From Dinoroseobacter sp034111085 (GTDB lineage: Bacteria > Pseudomonadota > Alphaproteobacteria > Rhodobacterales > Rhodobacteraceae): a stretch of 22,728 nt of DNA. Below are positions 14,414-21,620 of this stretch, in pieces. A program made the position numbers and the translations under genes. Each line of letters begins with the position of its first letter. Within the stretch, counting starts at the first letter, position 1. Where the stretch lies: positions 1-22,728 of the forward strand of contig JAWUXZ010000032.1 of assembly GCA_034111085.1 (NCBI GenBank), given 5' to 3'. The notes under the pieces are model-generated. The model ran no database searches. It was not told the DNA's origin and saw only the letters and a program-made list of their open reading frames with translations.

Positions 14414-15883
14414 ATGCCCGTCATTTGGCTTTTGGTACTTCTCGCAGCCCTCGCCGCGATTGGCTTTGTCCTTGGGCGCAGCCGCGCGCTCGCCTCAGGT
14501 AAAGGCGACATCCGCAACCTACATTCGCTGCCCGGCTATTACGGCTATAACGCGGCTTTGCTCAGCGCTGTGCCTGCGCTTTTGTTGATGGCCGCTTGGC
14601 TACTGATCCAGCCGGTGATCATTGAGAACCGCATCATTAACCTAATCCCCGAGACTGCAATCAGCGAAGACAGCACCCGCGCTCTGGTGATGAGCGATGT
14701 GCGCCGCATTGCAGAAGGCCTCAACACCGCCGTGGCCGAGGGCGCGTTGACAGACGGCGCGACGCGCAGCTTGGACGCGACAACCACCGATATCAGACAA
14801 TTGCTGGGGCAGGTGGGTGTAGCGCTTGGGTCAGAAGTGCAGCCCGCGGTTCTGACCGCCGCACAAAGTTACCGGGCGCTCAGTGCATCGTTAGCGATAT
14901 GGATGACCGTTCTGGTGATCGGGGCCGCCATTGCAGGCCTCGCCTATGCTGTCACCCGTACCAACGCCGCTTACCGCGCGCGCAATATGGTTGAGGCGAT
15001 GATCCTCGCGCTTCTCATGCTCGCCTCCACTATCGCGATCCTGACGACCGTTGGCATCATCTTCTCGATGGTGTTTGAGACGCGCAATTTCTTCCTGCAA
15101 TATCCTTGGCATGACTTCTTTTTCGGCCTGACATGGTCGCCCAGTTTTTCGGGACGCGGTGGTGCCAGTCAGCTTGGCATTATCCCGCTGCTGTGGGGCA
15201 CGCTTTACGTGTCATTCATAGCATTGCTCGTCGCCGTGCCCGTTGGACTTTTCGCTGCGATCTATCTCAGTGAATATGCAGGCCCAAAGATGCGCGCCAT
15301 CGCCAAGCCGCTGATCGAAATCCTCGCTGGTATCCCCACCATCGTCTACGGCCTGTTTGCGTTGATCACAGTTGGGCCGCTTCTGCGTGATTACTTCGCC
15401 GCACCGCTCGGTATTGGCGACAGCTCGTCTTCTGTTATGACCGCAGGTATCGTCATGGGCGTGATGCTGATCCCGTTTGTGTCCTCGCTGTCAGATGACA
15501 TCATCAACGCGGTGCCACAAACCATGCGCGACGGATCTTTCGCGCTGGGTGCCACCCATTCCGAGACGATCCGCCAAGTTGTGATCCCCGCTGCCTTGCC
15601 GGGCATTGTTGGCGCCGTCTTGCTGGCAACCAGTCGTGCGATCGGTGAGACGATGATTGTGGTGCTGGGGGCAGGGGCCGCCGCCAAGCTGGATCTCAAC
15701 CCGTTCGAGGCGATGACCACAGTTACTGTAAAAATCGTAAGTCAGCTAACAGGTGATACCGACTTTGCCAGCGCCGAGACCCTCGTGGCCTTCGCGCTTG
15801 GCCTGACCCTGTTCACGATCACGCTGGGGCTGAATGTGCTTGCCCTGTTCATCGTGCGAAAATACCGGGAGCAATACGAATGA
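14414..15883 (+). CDS. pstC: Phosphate ABC transporter permease PstC (enlarged form)
   Basis: Inner-membrane permease of the phosphate importer, 489 residues, compared with about 319 in E. coli. The extra N-terminal part (residues about 1-180) contains hydrophobic helices near 3-22, 48-70 and 158-180 separated by a polar, probably periplasmic region; it matches the PstC N-terminal domain known in Alphaproteobacteria. The canonical permease follows, with WGTLYVSFIALLVAVPVGLF, IYLSEYAGPKMR, EILAGIPTIVYGLFAL and the ABC-coupling EAA-like loop (DGSFALGATHSETIRQVVIP, then ALPGI). The start at 14414 has AGGACAG upstream. The stop overlaps the pstA start (ATGA). Only 41 bases separate the upstream terminator from this gene, so expression probably depends on read-through. 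Confidence 0.94.
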   Translation: MPVIWLLVLLAALAAIGFVLGRSRALASGKGDIRNLHSLPGYYGYNAALLSAVPALLLMAAWLLIQPVIIENRIINLIPETAISEDSTRALVMSDVRRIAEGLNTAVAEGALTDGATRSLDATTTDIRQLLGQVGVALGSEVQPAVLTAAQSYRALSASLAIWMTVLVIGAAIAGLAYAVTRTNAAYRARNMVEAMILALLMLASTIAILTTVGIIFSMVFETRNFFLQYPWHDFFFGLTWSPSFSGRGGASQLGIIPLLWGTLYVSFIALLVAVPVGLFAAIYLSEYAGPKMRAIAKPLIEILAGIPTIVYGLFALITVGPLLRDYFAAPLGIGDSSSSVMTAGIVMGVMLIPFVSSLSDDIINAVPQTMRDGSFALGATHSETIRQVVIPAALPGIVGAVLLATSRAIGETMIVVLGAGAAAKLDLNPFEAMTTVTVKIVSQLTGDTDFASAETLVAFALGLTLFTITLGLNVLALFIVRKYREQYE

Positions 15884-17235
15884 CCGACGTGACCTCGGAA
15901 ATTGGCGCAGGCGAGCCGCCGCGCAAAGGCTCTTTGCTCAAACAAGACGCTCGCACCAAGAAACGCAACGCCGCCGAGGCGCGGTTTCGAACCTACGGAT
16001 TAATCGCGGTATGTGCGGGCCTGTTGGCGCTGTTGGTGCTGCTGACCTCGATATTCTCCAATGGGGCCAGCGCGTTCCAGCAAACCTTCGTAACGCTGCA
16101 AGTGGCGTTGCCCGCAGATAAACTCGACAAAACCGGCAACCGTGACCCCGCCGAGATGCGCAGCGTGTCAACCTTCGGCTACGCGCCCTTGATTGCCACC
16201 GCAGTGGTGGCCGAGATGGCAGCACAAGGGATCGAGATCGAGGGGCTGTCTGAGAAAGACGCAGGCGGTATCATCTCGAAAGACGCGCCGGCGCAGTTGC
16301 GAAATTTCGTGCTCGCTAACCCCGAAGCCGTTGGAACCACTCAGGAATTCACCTTCCTTGCGAATGGTCGCATCGATGGGTTCTACAAAGACCGCGTCAG
16401 CTTTGCGACCGCAGAATTGGACAAGAACGTCTCGCCCGCGCAATTGCACCTTGCAGAAGCGCTGCGCGAGGTCGGGGTATTGGACCAGAAATTCAACACG
16501 CTGTTCTTCACCGCCCCGGATGCCTCTGATCAACGGCCCGAGGCCGCAGGGCTGGGCGTCGCCATAATCGGATCGATCTATATGATGGTGATCGTTCTTG
16601 CGTTGGCCTTGCCCATTGGGGTTGCCGCGTCGATCTATCTTGAGGAATTCGCTCCGAAAAACCGCCTGACCGACTTGATCGAGGTGAACATCGCCAACCT
16701 GGCAGCCGTGCCGTCCATCGTGTTCGGCATCTTGGGTCTCGCGATATTCATCAACTTCGCGGGCCTGCCGCAATCGGCACCGATCGTCGGCGGATTGGTA
16801 TTAACCTTAATGACGCTACCTACGATCATCATCGCTACCCGTGCGTCGCTGAAATCCGTGCCGCCCTCGATCCGGCAAGCAGCCCTCGGTGTGGGCGCGT
16901 CCAAGATGCAATCCGTGTTCCACCATGTGTTGCCGCTCGCCGCTCCTGGCATCCTGACAGGCACTATTATTGGCCTCGCCCAAGCCTTGGGAGAGACCGC
17001 GCCGTTGCTGCTGATCGGCATGGTTGCGTTCGTGCGCGAATACACCAGCGGCGTGCCAGACGGCTTTTTCGACCCCGCATCGGCCTTGCCCGTGCAGGTC
17101 TATAACTGGACCCAACGCTCTGATCCTGCTTTTGTGGAACGCGCGTCAGGGGCCATCATCGTGCTTCTGGTGTTCTTGATCCTCATGAACGCCGTCGCCG
17201 TGCTGTTGCGCCGCCGGTTTGAGCGCCGCTGGTAG
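15880..17235 (+). CDS. pstA: Phosphate ABC transporter permease PstA (enlarged form)
   Basis: Second permease subunit for phosphate import, 451 residues versus about 296 in E. coli. A basic cytoplasmic N-terminus (KQDARTKKRNAAEARFR) leads into a first membrane helix near 44-66. A polar insertion to about residue 225, probably periplasmic, matches the N-terminal DUF3333 seen in alphaproteobacterial PstA. The canonical part then runs from VAIIGSIYMMVIVLALALPI through SIYLEEFAP, NLAAVPSIVFGILGLAIFI, the coupling loop SIRQAALGVGASKMQSVFHH and QALGETAPLLLIG. Translation is coupled to pstC by the four-base overlap. It ends with an Arg-rich tail (LLRRRFERRW), and 13 bases separate it from pstB. Confidence 0.94.
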   Translation: MTDVTSEIGAGEPPRKGSLLKQDARTKKRNAAEARFRTYGLIAVCAGLLALLVLLTSIFSNGASAFQQTFVTLQVALPADKLDKTGNRDPAEMRSVSTFGYAPLIATAVVAEMAAQGIEIEGLSEKDAGGIISKDAPAQLRNFVLANPEAVGTTQEFTFLANGRIDGFYKDRVSFATAELDKNVSPAQLHLAEALREVGVLDQKFNTLFFTAPDASDQRPEAAGLGVAIIGSIYMMVIVLALALPIGVAASIYLEEFAPKNRLTDLIEVNIANLAAVPSIVFGILGLAIFINFAGLPQSAPIVGGLVLTLMTLPTIIIATRASLKSVPPSIRQAALGVGASKMQSVFHHVLPLAAPGILTGTIIGLAQALGETAPLLLIGMVAFVREYTSGVPDGFFDPASALPVQVYNWTQRSDPAFVERASGAIIVLLVFLILMNAVAVLLRRRFERRW

Positions 17236-17248
17236 GAAAGGACCGACC

Positions 17249-18046
17249 ATGAACGATATGCGATTTACGGAGAGAGACGTGCAAACCACTGAGACAAAGA
17301 TCGCGGCAAAAGGCGTGGACGTGTTTTACGGAGAAACCCATGCGATCAAGGCGATTAACGTCGAGATACCCGACAAGACCGTAACCGCCTTTATCGGCCC
17401 CTCAGGCTGCGGCAAGTCCACCTTCCTGCGCTGTCTGAACCGGATGAACGACACAATCGACACCTGCAAAGTCACCGGGGATATCACCTTGGACGGCGAA
17501 GACATCTACGACAAGCGCGTGGATCCAGTGCAGTTGCGCGCCAAGGTCGGGATGGTGTTCCAGAAACCGAACCCGTTTCCAAAATCAATCTACGACAATG
17601 TCTCTTATGGACCCCGCATCCACGGGCTAGCTGCCAACAAGGCCGAGCTGGACGAAATTGTCGAAAAATCCTTGCGCCGCGCGGCGTTATGGGGCGAAGT
17701 TAAGGATCGACTTCAAGCGCCGGGCACGGGTTTGTCGGGCGGCCAGCAGCAGCGTTTATGCATCGCGCGCGCCGTCGCGACCGAGCCTGAGGTCTTGTTG
17801 ATGGACGAGCCATGCTCAGCCCTCGATCCAATCGCTACAGCACAAGTCGAAGAATTAATCGATGATCTGCGCAGCCGTTATTCGGTTGTCATCGTGACCC
17901 ACTCGATGCAGCAAGCCGCCCGCGTCAGCCAGAAAACCGCTTTCTTCCATCTTGGTGAATTGGTCGAGTTTGACGAGACAGGCACCATTTTTACCAACCC
18001 TCGTGATGAGCGCACGGAAAGCTACATCACCGGCCGGATCGGATAG
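17249..18046 (+). CDS. pstB: Phosphate ABC transporter ATP-binding protein PstB
   Basis: Cytoplasmic ATPase that drives phosphate import, 265 residues, close to the E. coli length of 257. Walker A GPSGCGKST is at 50-58, followed by the PstB-specific LRCLNRMND and MVFQKPNPFPKSIYDNV (Q-loop). The signature reads LSGGQQQRLCIARA, Walker B VLLMDEPCSALDP, and the H-loop VIVTHSM. The start at 17249 is preferred because AGGAAAGGA lies just upstream; the frame is open ten codons further up, into the end of pstA, without a better site. The C-terminal NPRDERTESYITGRIG is the usual PstB ending. PhoU begins four bases after the stop. PstB-PhoU contact is known from other bacteria to feed transport status to PhoR. 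Confidence 0.96.
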   Translation: MNDMRFTERDVQTTETKIAAKGVDVFYGETHAIKAINVEIPDKTVTAFIGPSGCGKSTFLRCLNRMNDTIDTCKVTGDITLDGEDIYDKRVDPVQLRAKVGMVFQKPNPFPKSIYDNVSYGPRIHGLAANKAELDEIVEKSLRRAALWGEVKDRLQAPGTGLSGGQQQRLCIARAVATEPEVLLMDEPCSALDPIATAQVEELIDDLRSRYSVVIVTHSMQQAARVSQKTAFFHLGELVEFDETGTIFTNPRDERTESYITGRIG

Positions 18047-18050
18047 CGCC

Positions 18051-18761
18051 ATGAACACCGACCAAGGACATATCGCCAGCGCGTTTGACCGCGATCTCGA
18101 AGGTATCCAAGCCCTGATCATGAAGATGGGTGGACTTGTCGAAGAGCAGATCATAGCGGCCGCCCGCAGCCTTGAAGAACGCGACGAAGAATTGGCCGAG
18201 AAGGTGCGTAAACGCGATTCTCTGGTCGATGACCTCGAAGATCAGGTAAACACAGAAGTCGCGCGCGTGATTGCGTTGCGCGCGCCAACTGCGCGGGATT
18301 TGCGTGTGGTTTTGACAGTGATGAAGATCTCTGCCAATCTTGAACGCATTGGTGATTATTCGAAGAACATCGCCAAACGTACTGGAATCATTGTACAAAC
18401 TCCACCTATCGGCAGCAGCTCAGGCGCGATCCGGCGAATGGCGAAAACCGTCGATCTGATGCTCAAAGACGCGCTGGATGCCTATGTGCAACACGATGTT
18501 GATCTGGCCTATGCTGTGCGCGAGCGCGACCAAGATGTAGACCAGATGTATAATGCCCTGTTTCGTGAGTTCGTGACCTTCATGATGGAAGATCCGCGCA
18601 ACATCACGGCCTGTATGCACTTGCATTTTGTCGCCAAAAACATCGAACGCATGGGTGATCACGTAACTTCCATTGCTGAACAAGTGATCTATCTAGTGAC
18701 AGGCGAGGTGCCCGAAGAAGAGCGCGCTAAGAAAGACAGCACCAGCCTGATCGCGGAGTAA
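18051..18761 (+). CDS. phoU: Phosphate signalling regulator PhoU
   Basis: Cytoplasmic negative regulator linking PstSCAB activity to PhoR, 236 residues, matching the normal PhoU length. Two homologous three-helix bundles are visible. Each carries the metal-binding pattern: LTVMKISANLERIGDYSKNIAKR in the first and LHFVAKNIERMGDHVTSIAEQV in the second, with the expected (E/D)xxxD-type residues. ATG 18051 gives the standard opening (IASAFDRDLEGIQALIMKMGG). A longer frame reaching back into pstB is not supported. The ribosome site is weak (GGAT), consistent with translational coupling to pstB, four bases upstream. PhoB follows after four bases, with its Shine-Dalgarno in the phoU stop region. Confidence 0.95.
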   Translation: MNTDQGHIASAFDRDLEGIQALIMKMGGLVEEQIIAAARSLEERDEELAEKVRKRDSLVDDLEDQVNTEVARVIALRAPTARDLRVVLTVMKISANLERIGDYSKNIAKRTGIIVQTPPIGSSSGAIRRMAKTVDLMLKDALDAYVQHDVDLAYAVRERDQDVDQMYNALFREFVTFMMEDPRNITACMHLHFVAKNIERMGDHVTSIAEQVIYLVTGEVPEEERAKKDSTSLIAE

Positions 18762-18765
18762 TTAG

Positions 18766-19458
18766 ATGGCAATGGCAGAGCAACCGACGGTTCTTGTGGT
18801 CGAGGATGAGCCTGCTCAGCGCGAGGTCTTGGCCTATAATTTGGCGGCCGAAGGCTTCCGCGTCGCCCAAGCTGGGAATGGTGAAGACGGTTTATTGCTC
18901 GTGGATGAAGAAAACCCCGATATCATCGTCCTCGATTGGATGCTGCCGTCGGTGTCCGGGATCGAGGTCTGCCGCCGCCTTAAGACACGGGCCGACACAC
19001 GGTCGATCCCGATCATCATGCTGTCTGCGCGTACAGAGGAAGTTGACCGCATTCGCGGGCTGGAAACCGGCGCGGATGATTACGTAATCAAGCCGTACTC
19101 GGTGTTAGAGTTAATGGCGCGGGTCCGTGCACAATTGCGCCGCGTGCGTCCAGCAACCGTTGGCCAGCAACTGACTTATGGCGACATCCTTCTGGATGCC
19201 GAAAGCCACCGCGTTTTCCGCAATGAAGCGCCCCTAAAGCTTGGCCCAACCGAATTTCGCCTGCTCGCAACATTCATGGAAAAACCAGGCCGGGTCTGGA
19301 GCCGTGAACAACTGCTCGACCGGGTTTGGGGCAGGGACATATATGTCGATTCCCGCACCGTAGACGTTCACGTAGGACGACTACGCAAATCACTGTGCCA
19401 AAACGGTGGCGACGACCCTGTGCGCACTGTGCGCGGGGCAGGCTATGCGCTGGGTTGA
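18766..19458 (+). CDS. phoB: Phosphate regulon response regulator PhoB
   Basis: OmpR/PhoB-type DNA-binding response regulator of 230 residues; E. coli PhoB is 229. The receiver domain (1-125) has acidic residues Glu13-Asp14, the phosphoacceptor Asp57 in IIVLDWMLPS, the TARTEE-like switch Ser in MLSARTEE, and the lysine in YVIKPYS. The winged-helix effector domain (about 130-230) shows LGPTEFRLLATFMEKPGRVW, LLDRVWGRDIYVDSRTVDVH and the RTVRGAGYAL ending. GGAG lies 7 bases before the ATG at 18766; a second ATG two codons on is less well placed. It is the last gene of the pst operon and should bind the Pho box before pstS, giving positive autoregulation. The matching kinase phoR lies before pstS. 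Confidence 0.97.
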   Translation: MAMAEQPTVLVVEDEPAQREVLAYNLAAEGFRVAQAGNGEDGLLLVDEENPDIIVLDWMLPSVSGIEVCRRLKTRADTRSIPIIMLSARTEEVDRIRGLETGADDYVIKPYSVLELMARVRAQLRRVRPATVGQQLTYGDILLDAESHRVFRNEAPLKLGPTEFRLLATFMEKPGRVWSREQLLDRVWGRDIYVDSRTVDVHVGRLRKSLCQNGGDDPVRTVRGAGYALG

Positions 19459-19501
19459 AAATTGGACAGGGCGTCTAGTTTAGAAGAATTTCAATCTCTT
19501 A

Positions 19502-20539
19502 TCAGCTAAACATACCTGCAAGATCAACACTGCTCCGCGTTCCAACATCAGCCTCATGTGCGTCTAGGAACCTATCCGTAGCCGCACGCCCAGCTTGCTT
19601 CAACTGAGCCAACACAACCGCATTCGGCATCACTTTCGTGGCGACGGACAATTGCGTCATCAACGCATCATCAGCAATCATATGGACCAGCACGTCCTTT
19701 TTTGAGGTCTGTGTGATCGCACCTTCAGCCAGCAAATCCTTCACATATTGGATCGCACGTAATTCCCGCAGCAAAGACGAGTTGAAACTAATCTCGTTGA
19801 TCCGATTTTGAATGTCTCGCGCCGTCGTTGGCAAGTCTTCGCGGTGCAGCGGGTTGATGTTCACAATCACAATGTCGCGTGGCAAACCGTTGCGAAACAA
19901 TGGAAAAAGCGCTGGATTGCCGGTGTATCCGCCATCCCAATAGGCTTCTTTGCGCTCGGTTTTAGGATCCCAAATCTCGACCGCACGAAACATCGTTGGC
20001 AGGCAGGCCGATGCCATAATCGGGTCTGGCCCAACTTCGGCCCCCGTAAACACTCGGATTTTTCCAGACCGCACATTGGTCGCGCAGATGTGCAACTCTG
20101 GGCCCTGCGCGCCACAGACCTCATCATAATGAAACCGCGCCACGATTGGCTCTAGCGCATTGCGATAAAACGCGCCGCTGTCATACGGGCTGGACATGCG
20201 CCCCATCGATTCCGACAGCGCGAAGGGCAGCGAATGCTCGATCGTCTTGGACATCAGGCCAGGCGAGAATGCCGTTAGCCATGGCAACATCATCGGATCG
20301 TTTATCGCGCCGACCTGTTCCCACAACCAGTCAAGATTTTCACGCGCGGCCTCAGCCCCACCGCCACGTTTTGCAAACCCAGCTTTGACCGCGGCACCGT
20401 TCAGGGCTCCCGCCGAGGCACCGGAAATCGCTGCAATCTCCAAAACATCTGCCTCAAGCAAGCGGTCGAGCACGCCCCAAGTGAACGCGCCATGGGCACC
20501 TCCACCTTGCAGGGCGAGGTTAATGGCTGGTTTTGACAT
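19502..20539 (-). CDS. Patatin-like phospholipase family protein
   Basis: Predicted serine hydrolase of the patatin fold, 345 residues, with a Ser-Asp dyad. The oxyanion-hole motif GGGAHG is at 12-17, the nucleophile elbow GASAG at 40-44 with Ser42, and the catalytic aspartate Asp202 in DGGYTGNP. No signal peptide or membrane segment is evident, so it is cytoplasmic. The usual PASVVP-like CLPTMFRAVEI segment is present. It follows bdhA by 26 bases on the same strand and has AAAGG about 9 bases before its start, so the two are probably co-transcribed. That pairing, frequent in related bacteria, points to lipid or polyhydroxybutyrate turnover, but the substrate is not shown by the sequence. It converges with phoB across 43 bases with no clear terminator. 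Confidence 0.88.
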   Translation of the reverse strand: MSKPAINLALQGGGAHGAFTWGVLDRLLEADVLEIAAISGASAGALNGAAVKAGFAKRGGGAEAARENLDWLWEQVGAINDPMMLPWLTAFSPGLMSKTIEHSLPFALSESMGRMSSPYDSGAFYRNALEPIVARFHYDEVCGAQGPELHICATNVRSGKIRVFTGAEVGPDPIMASACLPTMFRAVEIWDPKTERKEAYWDGGYTGNPALFPLFRNGLPRDIVIVNINPLHREDLPTTARDIQNRINEISFNSSLLRELRAIQYVKDLLAEGAITQTSKKDVLVHMIADDALMTQLSVATKVMPNAVVLAQLKQAGRAATDRFLDAHEADVGTRSSVDLAGMFS

Positions 20540-20565
20540 GAAGATCGACCTTTAAACTACTGATA

Positions 20566-21351
20566 TTATATTGCAGTCCAACCGCCATCGACACTAATCG
20601 TGGTGCCAGTGACCTGCGCAGCCGCATCCGAGCACAGATAGACCGCCGTGCCACCCATCTGCTCGACAGTGGCGAACTCCTTAGAGGGTTGCCGCTTGAG
20701 CATCACGTTCTTGATCACGTCTTCGCGGCTCATGGCATATTCCTTCATCGTGTCGGGGATTTGGGCCTCGACCAAGGGGGTCAGAACATAGCCAGGGCAA
20801 ATAGCGTTCGCGGTGATCGGCTCTTGCGCCGTCTCTAGGGCAACGGTTTTAGTCATCCCGATCACACCATGCTTGGCCGCGACATAGGCCGATTTGTAGG
20901 GCGATGCGGTCAGACCATGAGCAGACGCGATGTTAATCACCCGTCCCCAACCGGCTTTGCGCATCAATGGCAGGGCCGCAGCGGTCGTGTGAAAAGCTGA
21001 ACTCATGTTGATCGCAATGATCGCATCCCATTTGTCGACCGGAAATTGGTCGATAGGTGCGACGTGCTGGATGCCAGCGTTGTTAATCAAAATATCGCAA
21101 GTGCCAGCCATCTCAATCAGGGCACGGCACTCCGCACCTTTGGACATATCCGCTTTGATATAGCGCGCAGTAACGCCCGTCTTTGCCACGATCTCGGTGG
21201 CCAATGCGTGATCTTCATCGCGGTCGGTAAAGCTGTTCAGCACGACATCCGCACCCGAGCGCGCCATTTCCCAAGCAATGCCAAGACCGATGCCTGAATT
21301 TGACCCGGTGATGACGGCGGTCTTGCCCGAAAGGTCGATGGTGAAGGCCAT
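20566..21351 (-). CDS. bdhA: 3-hydroxybutyrate dehydrogenase
   Basis: NAD-dependent short-chain dehydrogenase interconverting (R)-3-hydroxybutyrate and acetoacetate, a step in polyhydroxybutyrate breakdown. The 261 residues match the family length. Features: cofactor loop TGSNSGIG at 15-22, NNAGIQHVAPI at 90-100 (characteristic of 3-hydroxybutyrate dehydrogenases), and the catalytic set Ser143, Tyr156 and Lys160 (YVAAK). NAICPGYVLTPLVEAQIPD further down and the C-terminal TGTTISVDGGWTA are also typical. The start at 21351 has GAGGAG 7 bases upstream; a longer frame to 21405 lacks a site. Together with the patatin gene it forms a minus-strand pair. The upstream 80 bases hold clustered ACATGC repeats and a PhaR-like site. 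Confidence 0.93.
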   Translation of the reverse strand: MAFTIDLSGKTAVITGSNSGIGLGIAWEMARSGADVVLNSFTDRDEDHALATEIVAKTGVTARYIKADMSKGAECRALIEMAGTCDILINNAGIQHVAPIDQFPVDKWDAIIAINMSSAFHTTAAALPLMRKAGWGRVINIASAHGLTASPYKSAYVAAKHGVIGMTKTVALETAQEPITANAICPGYVLTPLVEAQIPDTMKEYAMSREDVIKNVMLKRQPSKEFATVEQMGGTAVYLCSDAAAQVTGTTISVDGGWTAI

Positions 21352-21385
21352 GATGCATCTCCTCAATACGATTTGAGGCAACCTT

Positions 21386-21430
21386 ACATGCTGCACCTGC
21401 AACATGCACCTGACACATAAGTGTGCATGT
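21386..21430. promoter_or_regulatory. Repeat-rich region upstream of bdhA with a PhaR-like motif
   Basis: ACATGC occurs at 21386-21391 and 21402-21407, and inverted (GCATGT) at 21425-21430. CTGCACCTGCAA at 21391-21402 differs by one base from CTGC-N4-GCAG, a motif recalled for PhaR, the polyhydroxybutyrate regulator of Rhodobacter relatives. It lies 35-80 bases before bdhA, where an operator would be expected. Both assignments are inference. Confidence 0.35.
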
Positions 21431-21431
21431 C

Positions 21432-21460
21432 AAAAAAAACGCCCGCACAAGGCGGGCGTT
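21432..21460 (-). terminator. Orphan minus-strand intrinsic terminator
   Basis: A perfect 9-bp GC-rich stem (AACGCCCGC at 21438-21446, GCGGGCGTT at 21452-21460) with a 5-base loop is followed on the minus strand by eight T (21439-21432). No minus-strand gene ends here: the next gene to the right runs on the plus strand. It must end a short upstream transcript or act as a leader attenuator for bdhA. Confidence 0.85.
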
Positions 21461-21507
21461 AAGTCATTGAGGTAGGTTTCATACAGGCAAGAAACCTATC
21501 GAGCAGT
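21432..21507 (-). ncRNA. Candidate small RNA or bdhA leader attenuator
   Basis: The region would yield an RNA of about 75 bases with two hairpins. The first has an 8-bp perfect stem (GAAACCTA with TAGGTTTC, plus-strand arms 21473-21480 and 21491-21498, 10-base loop). The second is the terminator at 21438-21460 with its U-run. A possible promoter (TTGGAC at 21543-21538, TATAAA at 21519-21514, 18-base spacing) would start it near 21507. No coding frame with a ribosome site is evident. Alternatively it is the 5' leader of a long bdhA message controlled by premature termination. I do not recognise the RNA family. Confidence 0.35.
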
Positions 21508-21513
21508 GAAACC

Positions 21514-21543
21514 TTTATAAGCTTAAACCCCGGTGAGGTCCAA
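21514..21543 (-). promoter_or_regulatory. Possible promoter of the candidate small RNA
   Basis: On the minus strand TTGGAC (21543-21538) and TATAAA (21519-21514) are separated by 18 bases. The -10 matches the sigma-70 consensus at 5 of 6 positions; the -35 keeps only the TTG core. It fits the orphan terminator downstream, which is the main reason to propose it. Confidence 0.3.
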
Positions 21544-21620
21544 CGAAAAAATTGCGCGACACACAGGAGCCCGTTAGAGTTAGCGCCATAATTACAGTCC
21601 GATAGCGGAGCGTTTCCAAA

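Noticed and set aside
19459..19501. Imperfect inverted repeat (TTGAAA with TTTCAA) between phoB and the patatin gene
   Set aside because: Short AT-only stem with a large loop and no T-run; too weak to call a bidirectional terminator.
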